Assembly: GCA_900546645.1 (NCBI GenBank)
Contig: URDR01000001.1
Location: forward strand, 1 to 64,000
Source: an uncultured Bacteroides sp.
GTDB taxonomy: Bacteria; Bacteroidota; Bacteroidia; Bacteroidales; Bacteroidaceae
DNA length: 64,000 nt
Direction: 5' to 3'
Below are positions 13,201 through 20,209 of this stretch, in pieces. A program made the position numbers and the translations under genes. Numbering within the stretch: position 1 is the stretch's first letter; every line of letters begins with the position of its first letter. Under the pieces are notes generated by a model. That model saw nothing but the letters and a program-made list of their open reading frames with translations. It ran no database searches and was not told the DNA's origin.

Positions 13201-13511
13201 CGACTCGTTACTTAGTGAATGCCGCTTACATGCGTATGAAGAACTTGATGGTTTCTTATACATTCGACAAGAAAGTGTTGAAAACCTTGCGTCTGGAAAA
13301 CTTACGCGTTTACTTCACTTGCGATAACTTGTTTACCATCACTTCATTGCCGAAAGCATTCGATCCTGAAACACTGAACCAGGTAAATACTTGGGCAGGT
13401 GGTAGCAACGATACTGCTCCGGGTCTGACTTCTGCCGCTAACGAAAACGGTAACGGTAAGGTTTATCCGATGAATCGCAACTTTGTATTTGGTGTTGACT
13501 TCACTTTTTAA
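10206..13511 (+). CDS. SusC-family TonB-dependent outer-membrane oligosaccharide importer
   Basis: Outer-membrane beta-barrel that imports surface-cut glycan fragments with its SusD partner. The signal peptide ends at ALAQ (about residue 22). A carboxypeptidase-D-regulatory-like beta-sandwich follows (IQGQVFDELGETVIGASV, about 25-100), then the plug domain with the SusC signature region (about 110-225) and a 22-strand barrel to the C-terminal aromatic residue in GVDFTF. There is no STN anti-sigma-interaction domain, in line with HTCS rather than ECF-sigma control. The ATG at 10206 (MKKIS) gives a clean signal peptide; an in-frame ATG at 10200 adds two residues. The gap to susD is 12 bases, so the two are co-transcribed. 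Confidence 0.97.
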   Translation: MKKISFVFLLLLLSFPLGALAQQQIQGQVFDELGETVIGASVAVKGTTTGGITDFNGEFSVPGKVGDVLTISYIGYSSIDVKITKLTGNVITLKEDTELLEEVVVVGMDKQKRNTITAAVATVKSEAITSRPVTDLTSALQGNVAGLNFASDASANGVGGETGAEIKFNIRGIGSINGGEPYVLVDGIEQSMQNVNPADIESISVLKDASAAAVYGARAAYGVVLVTTKSGKQEKARVSYRGTVGLSSPINMPQMMSSLEWARYNNERDLSMGRTPKVTQQTIEKMQGFINNPYSAEFPGIEPNQAGDGWAMADNAQYGNTDWFDYYFRDRALRHSHNISIQGGSEKSTYYVGLGYIYQEGLMDRVQDDLEKYNVNTKFSIRANDWLKFNFNNNISLNILDRPLANQTIFYGTIANMSPSRVTQLPVEQSQYATPTWNELYYMQKSAYNQTRISDAMSFSAIINPLEGLEFMADMKARFDVENNSFELRKNAFAQPNGTIVESSGSRQGYHYPGMKWQNTQFGSYTRGSVFNYYLSPSVAGSYTHQWGDHFFKAMAGYQMELQKNSSEFLYKDGMMSEDIYSFDNANGTPYAGEARSHWATMGMYARLNWNYQNVYFLEFSGRYDGSSRFAPGNRWGFFPSFSAGYDIARTNYFTKLKLPISQLKVRVSYGRLGNQNGAGLYDYLGVMSLDPNNVNAWLLPSGSAAPAKGTISLTPKMISPFITWEKVDNANLGLDLMLFDDRLSLTFDAYQRTTKDMIGPAEAIPAISGIAPGDRAKINNATLRNRGWELSVNWSDKLKNGFSYGIGFNVFNYKAVVTKYNNPEGIIYNNHTGLDRNKGYYEGMDVGEIWGFVADDLFMANAEVDEYLKSKDLSFFKADNLWQAGDLKYLDTNRDGKVDPGKGTLADHGDLRIIGNTTPKYSFGINLNVGYKGFSVSTLLQGVAKRDFPLAGSTYLFGGKNYFKEHLDYWSTENPGAYLPRLTDVKTVDYKANTGYNTTRYLVNAAYMRMKNLMVSYTFDKKVLKTLRLENLRVYFTCDNLFTITSLPKAFDPETLNQVNTWAGGSNDTAPGLTSAANENGNGKVYPMNRNFVFGVDFTF

Positions 13512-13523
13512 ATAGGCTAAGAT

Positions 13524-15332
13524 ATGAAAAAGATATATATTGCATTTTTAATGGGAATGGGCATCTTGACCTCTTCATGCTCTGATTTCCTTGACCGCGA
13601 ACCGCTTACTGTGCCTAATAACGAATCGTTCCTTTCGGGTGAATCGCAGGTACGCGGATATATTAACGGTCTGTACACCGCACTTCCCTCTTTGCAGAAG
13701 TTTGGTATGGGCGTGCGTGGAGAAGATAAAAACAGCGACAACATTCTTTCTGAAATTTACGATAAGCGATTGAACGGAGAAGAAACCGCGTTCTCAAGCA
13801 GCCAGGCTTGGGAAACAGGTTATAAGAACCTGCGTAATGTAAACTACTTCTTCCATTATTATAAAGTGCCTGAATCAATCGAAACCGATGAAATTCGTTC
13901 GTTGAAGGGAGAAGCTTACTTCTTGCGTGCCTACTGGCACTTCGTTCAGCTGAAGAAATTCGGTGACATTCCGGTGATGGATGCTTTCTGGGATGAAAAT
14001 GCAACGATTGCCGGCTTGCAGATTCCGCAGAAAGACCGTGGTGAAGTAGCTAAGTTCATCCTGGAAGATTTGGACCGTGCTGAAAAACTGTTGTATAGCC
14101 GCAGCAAATATGCGGGCTTGCGTATCTCGCGTGAAGCAGCTTTGTTGCTCGCCATGCAGGTTGCTTTGTATGAAGGCTCTTGGGAAAAATACCATAAAGA
14201 TGATGCTTTTGCAGCTGCAACCAATCAGTCGGACTGGTTCTTTGGTGAAGTGTTGCGCTGGGGAGACATGTTATTCGAATGTGGCTTGAAACTGAATACC
14301 AAAGATACGGATAAAGGCGTGGTAAATCCGGGCGATGCATACGGACGTCTGTTCAATCAGAAAGATTATTCAGCGATGAGCGAAGCCATCTTCTGGAAGA
14401 AATATTCAGTGGCAGACGGGGTGTTCCATGACTTGAACGGCTTGTTGGCTGGAGGTGTGGTTGACCAGGACGGACCTGCCGGTGTTTCTGGAGATTTGGT
14501 GAATACCTATCTGAATGCCGACGGTACACCGATTAATCCGAATGATGCGAAGTTTAAAGATTTCAACAAGACTTTTGAAAACCGCGACCTTCGTCTGACT
14601 GAAACAGTAATGAGCACTGGCTATAAATTCCGTTCTACCGTGAAGGGAAGTAAGCCGCTGAAAGTGGCCGATGTTGCTTCAGGAGAAAAAGATATTAATC
14701 CTCCGTTCATGGCTACTGAAGGAAATGCGAAAAGTGTAACTGGTTATCACATCCGTTTGGGCGTGGATACCACTTACGTAGAAAAGCAGAGTGAAACCGG
14801 TTTGGTAATTATGCGCTATGCCGATGCATTGCTTTGCTATGCGGAAGCTGCTGAGGAACTGGGTCAATGTACCGATGATGTACTTAACAAGACCTTGAAA
14901 CCGTTGCGTGAACGTGCTGGTGTGACTTATGTGAAACCTGCTGCAATTGACCCGAATTTCACCGATTACGGTTATCCGTTGACTCCGGTGATGCAGGAAA
15001 TCCGTCGTGAACGTCGTGTAGAGCTGGCTTTGCAGGGTTACCGCTTGGATGACTTGATGCGCTGGAACGGAGCAAAAGCTTTCGCAGGTAAGCGGGGTAG
15101 AGGAGCTTACTTCGGCAAAGAATCGTTGCTTTACAATTCATTTACCGATGAACAAAAAGAAAAACTGACTACTATCTTGGTAGATGGTAACGGATGGACC
15201 GACCCGTTGCAGGAATTGCTTCCTGGCGGTTACCAGTTCAAAGAAAACCGTGACTACCTGCTTCCGATTCCGCCGAGTGAACTTGACTTGAACAAGGAAA
15301 TGGTTCAAAATCCGGGATGGGAAATCAAATAA
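13524..15332 (+). CDS. SusD/RagB-family surface glycan-binding lipoprotein
   Basis: Forms the lid of the SusC transporter and binds glycan at the cell surface. The lipobox TSSC (Cys19) is followed by SDFLDRE; the acidic residues after the cysteine fit a Bacteroidetes lipoprotein export signal to the surface. The SusD N-terminal helical/TPR region (about 60-330, with LKGEAYFLRAYWHF) and the C-terminal RagB/SusD domain (RRERRVELALQGYRLDDLMRW, split about residues 490-512) are both clear. 602 residues is long for SusD (usually 500-580), with insertions around residues 250-400 that may shape the binding face. Substrate specificity cannot be read from sequence. Confidence 0.96.
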   Translation: MKKIYIAFLMGMGILTSSCSDFLDREPLTVPNNESFLSGESQVRGYINGLYTALPSLQKFGMGVRGEDKNSDNILSEIYDKRLNGEETAFSSSQAWETGYKNLRNVNYFFHYYKVPESIETDEIRSLKGEAYFLRAYWHFVQLKKFGDIPVMDAFWDENATIAGLQIPQKDRGEVAKFILEDLDRAEKLLYSRSKYAGLRISREAALLLAMQVALYEGSWEKYHKDDAFAAATNQSDWFFGEVLRWGDMLFECGLKLNTKDTDKGVVNPGDAYGRLFNQKDYSAMSEAIFWKKYSVADGVFHDLNGLLAGGVVDQDGPAGVSGDLVNTYLNADGTPINPNDAKFKDFNKTFENRDLRLTETVMSTGYKFRSTVKGSKPLKVADVASGEKDINPPFMATEGNAKSVTGYHIRLGVDTTYVEKQSETGLVIMRYADALLCYAEAAEELGQCTDDVLNKTLKPLRERAGVTYVKPAAIDPNFTDYGYPLTPVMQEIRRERRVELALQGYRLDDLMRWNGAKAFAGKRGRGAYFGKESLLYNSFTDEQKEKLTTILVDGNGWTDPLQELLPGGYQFKENRDYLLPIPPSELDLNKEMVQNPGWEIK

Positions 15333-15370
15333 AAAGAATACCTGTTATTTAACTGATTATTAAACATTGT

Positions 15371-15426
15371 AGTACCGCAAGTTTACCACTTGCTTGTCAT
15401 ACTGAAAAGAGGAGACTTGCGGTACT
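15371..15426 (+). other. Intercistronic hairpin between susD and the GH16 gene
   Basis: A perfect 12-bp inverted repeat (15371-15382 with 15415-15426, 32-base loop) sits in the 113-base gap. No T-run follows, so it is more likely an RNA processing or stability element that sets lower expression of the downstream surface proteins than a full terminator. Confidence 0.55.
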
Positions 15427-15445
15427 TTAACCAAACAATACTAGA

Positions 15446-17389
15446 ATGAAGAACTTTACATCGATATGCAGCAGTTTATTGCTGCTTGCACTGGGCGTTA
15501 CCGGTTGTTCGGAAGAAAAGATGCTCCGCTTTCCCGGAACAGTACCTTTGCGAATGAGCGTGAACACCACCGACTTGGTGATGGGAGAAAATCTGGCGAT
15601 TACATTCGATGTCACCGGAACTGAAGAAGGAAAAACTGCTACCAATGAAGATATCAACATCAAGCTGGGCGCCACTTCGGCTCAGAAGCCGGTTGACTGC
15701 CTGCTGTTCGACGGTTTCCCGAAAGAAGTTGTGATGAAGGCTGGGCTGAAAACCATGACCATTGAAGTGCCTGTGAAGAAAGAAGGACTGAACAAGGAGC
15801 ATCCGGTTGAAATCTCTGCTTTCGTACGTGGATACAAGCTGGAAGGCGGTATGCAGATTGTTACGGTGAGTGATTATCACTACATCAAGGTAGGTATCAA
15901 AAATAATGCCGATGGGAAGGTAAAAGAAGGACAGACCTTTGTGCTGGAAGCTTCTTCAAACACGACCGTGAAAGAAGCGCTTGCTATTTCAGTGGCTTGC
16001 GATGAAAGCCAGATAGGTTTGTTTGAAAATCTGCCTGCTCAGCTGGTGATTCCTGCCGGAGAAAAGAGCGTGGAAAGTGAACCGGTTACAGTGGTAAAGA
16101 GCACCGATACGAAGCAGGATGTAGCCGTAAAGCTGACTTTCAGCGTACCTGAGGGTAGCCGTTATCCGCTGATGGCAGATGCCATTGACATTGACCGCGT
16201 AGATATTCACAAAGAAATGGATACTCCGGTGCGTGAAGAACGCTACTTGTATGAAGACCCCGACCAGCTCTTTGTTTCTCCGCAGAATGAAGCTGCCGTG
16301 AAGAAGTGGGGACAGACCAACTACGTGGTAATGAAAGAAGGTGATCCGCACCCCAACAGCGGTAATGTATTGCCAGCTAACAAGTGGAAATTCTTCCGTG
16401 CGTATGAGTTCCATAAGATTCCGAAACTGCTCACTAAGAAAGACAGCCCGATGGGAGACTATACCAGTCAGGATTATCCGTTCGGATTTGCCGACCAGAA
16501 TACCGGTGCGGTAGAAACCAGAGGAGCGGTAGACAATGCGAAGTATGCTTACGTGATGGATGAAGGTTATCTTCGTATGATGACTTTGAAAGAACAAGCG
16601 AAATCGGGTAACGGCGGTAAGGTGTTCGACTTTGGTACTTCTGCTTTCTACTCTTGTAAGTTCATGAGAGGTAACGATAACAGTACTCAGTGGAACTCTT
16701 CAAATATCCGTATCTATCCGGGTATGCGTATCGAAACCCGTGCCCGCTTGCGCGGAATGGAAGGTACTCGTATGTTGCCGGGTATCTGGTTGCAGGGTAA
16801 TGAGCAGGTAGGCGGTGACCCGCAATGGAACCGTTGGCCTGACTTCGGTGAAATCGATGTGATGGAGAACAACAGCCTCCATGGAAATCTGTCATACAGA
16901 CGGGGTGTTGAGCAGACCTTCCACTTGGGAGGTATCACTCCGGGAACGGGAGACCGACATCATCCTTCGGAAGCTATTACTGAATTGGCATCCGACCCGA
17001 AGGGAACCGATGGTACCATCATCGACGACTTCCAGATTTACTGGGTAGAATGGAACGATAACGAAACTGTGACCATGGGTACCAACGGTAAAACCACCAT
17101 CGTTCTTAAAAAGGCGGATGCATTGGCTGCAGGAGCTAGCTGGCCGTTTACCGATGAAGTGAATAAGGAAGGTTTGTATTACATCTTGACCATGATGTTC
17201 TTGCATAAACAAGACCCAATCTGGCAGAATACAGATATGAATAACAGCTACAAGGCAGCCCGCAACCTGCTGAAGGTAAATCCGAATGCCAAGATTCCAC
17301 GTATGGAAATCGACTGGGTACGTTTCTATATTGATGATACTTACTCAGATCACGGAATGCCTTACCGTAAAGACATCATTCTTTATTAA
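15446..17389 (+). CDS. Multidomain surface GH16 lipoprotein (endo-beta-galactosidase/O-glycanase type)
   Basis: Predicted endo-acting enzyme that makes the first cut at the cell surface. The lipobox VTGC (Cys21) is followed by SEEK, a surface-export-like acidic pattern. About 250 residues of beta-rich repeats (two or three Ig-like domains, about 30-265) precede a C-terminal GH16 domain (about 300-645). The GH16 active-site motif ExDxxE appears as EIDVME, with Glu469 as likely nucleophile, Asp471, and Glu474 as likely acid/base. GH16 subfamily 3 members of gut Bacteroides and Akkermansia act as endo-O-glycanases on mucin poly-LacNAc. That activity is inferred here from the PUL partners; laminarinase or agarase-type activity is possible. 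The Ig-like part may act as a spacer or glycan-binding stalk, as in SGBPs. Confidence 0.88.
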   Translation: MKNFTSICSSLLLLALGVTGCSEEKMLRFPGTVPLRMSVNTTDLVMGENLAITFDVTGTEEGKTATNEDINIKLGATSAQKPVDCLLFDGFPKEVVMKAGLKTMTIEVPVKKEGLNKEHPVEISAFVRGYKLEGGMQIVTVSDYHYIKVGIKNNADGKVKEGQTFVLEASSNTTVKEALAISVACDESQIGLFENLPAQLVIPAGEKSVESEPVTVVKSTDTKQDVAVKLTFSVPEGSRYPLMADAIDIDRVDIHKEMDTPVREERYLYEDPDQLFVSPQNEAAVKKWGQTNYVVMKEGDPHPNSGNVLPANKWKFFRAYEFHKIPKLLTKKDSPMGDYTSQDYPFGFADQNTGAVETRGAVDNAKYAYVMDEGYLRMMTLKEQAKSGNGGKVFDFGTSAFYSCKFMRGNDNSTQWNSSNIRIYPGMRIETRARLRGMEGTRMLPGIWLQGNEQVGGDPQWNRWPDFGEIDVMENNSLHGNLSYRRGVEQTFHLGGITPGTGDRHHPSEAITELASDPKGTDGTIIDDFQIYWVEWNDNETVTMGTNGKTTIVLKKADALAAGASWPFTDEVNKEGLYYILTMMFLHKQDPIWQNTDMNNSYKAARNLLKVNPNAKIPRMEIDWVRFYIDDTYSDHGMPYRKDIILY

Positions 17390-17417
17390 TTTAAAACAAA
17401 CTTAAAACCTAACGAAT

Positions 17418-18788
17418 ATGAAAATCAAAACTTTAGTGTGCGCTTTGTGTGCAACAACTGTATTAGGAAGCTGTAGCTTCGATGATGGCGAATTGTGGAA
17501 TGCAGTAAACAGCCAGGAAGAACGTTTGTCTGCTCTTGAAAAATGGCAGAAGAGTGTAGAAGCTCAGCTGGGTGCTTTGCAGGGTATTATCTCGGCTACC
17601 GATTATGTAACCGGTGTAGAAGCAGTAGAAAAAGACGGAGTAAAAGGATATAAAATTTCATTCTTACACGCACAGCCTATCACGTTGTATTATAACGAAG
17701 GCGGCGAAATCAGCGGAAGCAGCTCTGTAGGCGTGGCTCAGGAAGAAGGTACCAACAAGTATTACTGGACTATGGACGGTGAGCCTTTGATGGTAGACGG
17801 CAAGAAGGTTTATGTATCGGGCAACGATGCTGTTTCTATGAAGCCGAATGCTGAAAATCCGGAAATCTTCGATTTGACTATTGGTGACTATACTGTTACA
17901 GTTGATCAGAATGCTGTAGGTGCTCACCCGATTAAAGGTGTAGAAGAGAAAGATGATAAGGTTATCATTACTTTGAATGATAATACCAAGAAAGAATTGG
18001 TGAAATATATTGATTTTGACAAGTACTTCTTGCCTGAATATAGTAATGCTGCGGGGCAGCAAATGGCTCATAAGATTGTTCTTCCAGAAGGATTTATCAT
18101 GCGAATGTTGGATGATGCTCCTGCTGAATGGAAGATGTCTGTAACAGGAAAAGGTGCTGCTACAATAATTAATGTAACTTATCCTTCTGCCGGAACAGCA
18201 ACAATAGCATTCATCATCTCTGATGGAAAATCATTAAGCATTGTAAAAGAACTTACATTTAAAGTAGGTGCAAGTGCTGAGGATACATGGATAACTATTG
18301 ATTATCAAGGAGAAGGTACGGCTATCGTTGTACCGGAAGGAACTGTTAATGTAAAGATTACAGGTACGACAAAAGGAAATAACCCCTATTTCTCAGACTA
18401 TGTTTGCACTCCGCTTAAAAGATGCAAAACTTTGAAGAATATTGATTTGTCTGAACTTCAGCATCCTATTGCTATTCCTTCTAATGCATTCTATATGAAT
18501 GATAAGACAGGAGCTGATACCGATTATAATAAAACAATTGAAACGATTATTCTTCCAAAATCTTTTAACTGTGCGATTTTCGGAAATGCATTCAAGAATT
18601 GTCAGGCATTGAAGTGGGTGAAAATCTTGGTAGATAAAGCTCCTGCTGGTAATACAGGTGCAGATTTATTTACAGGCTGTACAGCGTTAGAGCATATCTA
18701 TGTTCATGCAAATCAAGTGGAAGCATTTAAGAACTTTGATAAATATGCTTCTGTAAAGGATAAAATTGAAGCTCTTCCTGTAGAATAA
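17418..18788 (+). CDS. Surface lipoprotein with PL29-type N-terminal (DUF4988-like) domain and LRR_5 C-terminus; putative SGBP
   Basis: Position after susCD and GH16 suggests a surface glycan-binding protein. The lipobox GSC (Cys19) is followed by SFDDGE, a surface-type acidic signal. A short coiled coil (about 30-60, ERLSALEKWQKSVEAQLGAL) and beta-rich region resemble the N-terminal domain annotated as PL29/DUF4988 in many Bacteroides PUL lipoproteins; no lyase domain is present. The C-terminus (about 325-450) has BspA-like LRR_5 repeats (IETIILPKSF, FKNCQALKWVKI, FTGCTALEHIYV). From about 18040 onward the DNA becomes more AT-rich with different codon choice, suggesting the C-terminal half was exchanged. 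Ligand unknown. Confidence 0.8.
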   Translation: MKIKTLVCALCATTVLGSCSFDDGELWNAVNSQEERLSALEKWQKSVEAQLGALQGIISATDYVTGVEAVEKDGVKGYKISFLHAQPITLYYNEGGEISGSSSVGVAQEEGTNKYYWTMDGEPLMVDGKKVYVSGNDAVSMKPNAENPEIFDLTIGDYTVTVDQNAVGAHPIKGVEEKDDKVIITLNDNTKKELVKYIDFDKYFLPEYSNAAGQQMAHKIVLPEGFIMRMLDDAPAEWKMSVTGKGAATIINVTYPSAGTATIAFIISDGKSLSIVKELTFKVGASAEDTWITIDYQGEGTAIVVPEGTVNVKITGTTKGNNPYFSDYVCTPLKRCKTLKNIDLSELQHPIAIPSNAFYMNDKTGADTDYNKTIETIILPKSFNCAIFGNAFKNCQALKWVKILVDKAPAGNTGADLFTGCTALEHIYVHANQVEAFKNFDKYASVKDKIEALPVE

Positions 18789-18869
18789 GTATTCTGCATC
18801 CTTTACAATCAATACAGAATAAGCGAAACATGCACAAACTGTAATACAAACTGACTTCTCATGAGCAAG

Positions 18870-18915
18870 AGCCCGATTAACTATTCGTAAAGAGGTTAAT
18901 TGGGCTTTGCTTTTT
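18870..18915 (+). terminator. Intrinsic terminator of the susCD operon
   Basis: A 12-bp stem (18870-18881 with 18895-18906, one G-U pair) is followed by TTGCTTTTT, about 80 bases past the SGBP stop. It separates the second GH16 from the operon. Confidence 0.85.
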
Positions 18916-18963
18916 CCAGACAGAAAGCAGGAGTTTTGCTTTTTGAGCGTATAATTTTTACTG

Positions 18964-19050
18964 CCCACTATTATGAGCTGTATAATCCATAATAGTGAGT
19001 TATATAACCCATAATGGTGAGTCGTACGACCCATAATAGTGGGTTATAGA
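18964..19050 (+). repeat. Four-unit 22-bp repeat with covarying palindromic arms
   Basis: Three direct units start with CATAATAGTG or CATAATGGTG at 18988, 19010 and 19032. A fourth unit in front (18966-18987) carries the same 10-mer as its reverse complement, CACTATTATG. Between the 10-mers lie the perfect palindromes GTTATATAAC (18999-19008) and GTCGTACGAC (19021-19030), which differ at two symmetric positions. The outer 12-mers at 18964-18975 and 19032-19043 are exact inverted repeats. The array sits between the operon terminator and the second GH16 (359-base gap without ORFs), about 100 bases before its ATG. It could be an operator array or a folded leader RNA. Confidence 0.85.
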
Positions 19051-19147
19051 ATAGAACATGGAAAAATATCAAACCTTTCAAGTAATCATGCTGATTTTCA
19101 TCTTAATAGGATGAAACAATACATGAAAATATAAAATGAAATGAACT

Positions 19148-20125
19148 ATGAAAATAAGAACGTTGTTTGCCTCGCTGCTGGTATGCGCCGTGCAGGCTAC
19201 TTTTGCCGACTCCTTACAGCCGAAAGATGATGAAACAAGGATATATGCCCAACCGGAGGCTCCGCTGGTACTGAAACCGGGTGATGCACATCCGTCGGTA
19301 AAGGGATGGAAGTTTTTTACGGCACACGAGTTTCTGGACCGTGATACAGAAGGCAAGCTCCCCAAGGGATTTGTGGAGCATCGTGGCGTGCATATGAGCC
19401 GCAGTGCCAAGGTCGATAATGCCTGTTGCTCGGAGGTGAAAGATGGGGTGTTACATATCTATGCCAGAGAAGAGGCTGATTCGATAGATAACGGTTTCGG
19501 CAAGGCGGTGAAGTATTCACACGGCTGTTACCGCTCGGCTACTCCGCGCGATGAGGCTGAAATGTGGTGTAACTTTACGGAGAATATGCGTATCGAGATA
19601 CGTTTCAAGCGCACTCCTTATCAGGGCTTTAACGATGCACTGTGGTTTATGGGAAACAATGACCGTCCGTGGCCTGCCAACGGGGAAATCGACTTGCTGG
19701 AAAATCCGAAAAAGAAGGTGAACAACAGGGCGCATTTCACTCTGCACTCTGAAAACCATTATGCCGGCGTGATGGGTGGCAAGGGGAGCGTTACGGCTAC
19801 CGTCGAGCTGAAAGATATGTCGGAATGGAATATTTACTGGCTGGAGTGGTATCCTGACCGCATCGTGGGCGGTGTAAACGGGAAGGCGTATTTCACGCAT
19901 ACCAAGGGAGCCGACGACAATCTGGACTGGCCGTGGAGCGACCCCGCCGGATTTTATCTGATATTCAGTACAGGTATTTCCACCAATCCGAAATCGTGGC
20001 CCGGGGTTATCAATCCGGCAGAGTGGAAGAAGGATGGAGGTCCGGATATGTGTATTGACTGGGTGCGCGTGTATGTGAACGAGGCATATCAGGGTGCACC
20101 GGCTCCGGCTGTGAAGTTCTATTAA
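19148..20125 (+). CDS. Compact secreted GH16 endo-glycosidase
   Basis: Second GH16 of the locus, without the Ig-like stalk. A type I signal peptide (cleavage likely after TFA, about residue 20) without a proper lipobox suggests a soluble periplasmic enzyme. The catalytic ExDxxE motif appears as EIDLLE (Glu180, Asp182, Glu185). It shares with the larger GH16 the N-terminal pattern GDxHP followed by WKFF and the C-terminal IDWVRVYV strand. 325 residues is normal for a single-domain GH16. It has its own upstream region with a repeat array and its own terminator, so it can be regulated apart from susCD. Its DNA is visibly more GC-rich than the preceding gene, a possible sign of separate acquisition. 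Likely role: further endo-cleavage of imported oligosaccharides. Confidence 0.9.
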   Translation: MKIRTLFASLLVCAVQATFADSLQPKDDETRIYAQPEAPLVLKPGDAHPSVKGWKFFTAHEFLDRDTEGKLPKGFVEHRGVHMSRSAKVDNACCSEVKDGVLHIYAREEADSIDNGFGKAVKYSHGCYRSATPRDEAEMWCNFTENMRIEIRFKRTPYQGFNDALWFMGNNDRPWPANGEIDLLENPKKKVNNRAHFTLHSENHYAGVMGGKGSVTATVELKDMSEWNIYWLEWYPDRIVGGVNGKAYFTHTKGADDNLDWPWSDPAGFYLIFSTGISTNPKSWPGVINPAEWKKDGGPDMCIDWVRVYVNEAYQGAPAPAVKFY

Positions 20126-20130
20126 GAATA

Positions 20131-20189
20131 CCGAAGCGTTTCATTGACAAAGACGAAGTGTCTTGCATGAAACGCTTCGGCATTTTTTT
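20131..20189 (+). terminator. Intrinsic terminator after the second GH16
   Basis: A perfect 14-bp stem (20131-20144 with 20167-20180, 22-base loop) is followed by CATTTTTTT, directly after the GH16 stop. It also protects the convergent HTCS gene from read-through. Confidence 0.9.
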
Positions 20190-20209
20190 ACAGCATCAAG
20201 AGTGACCAG

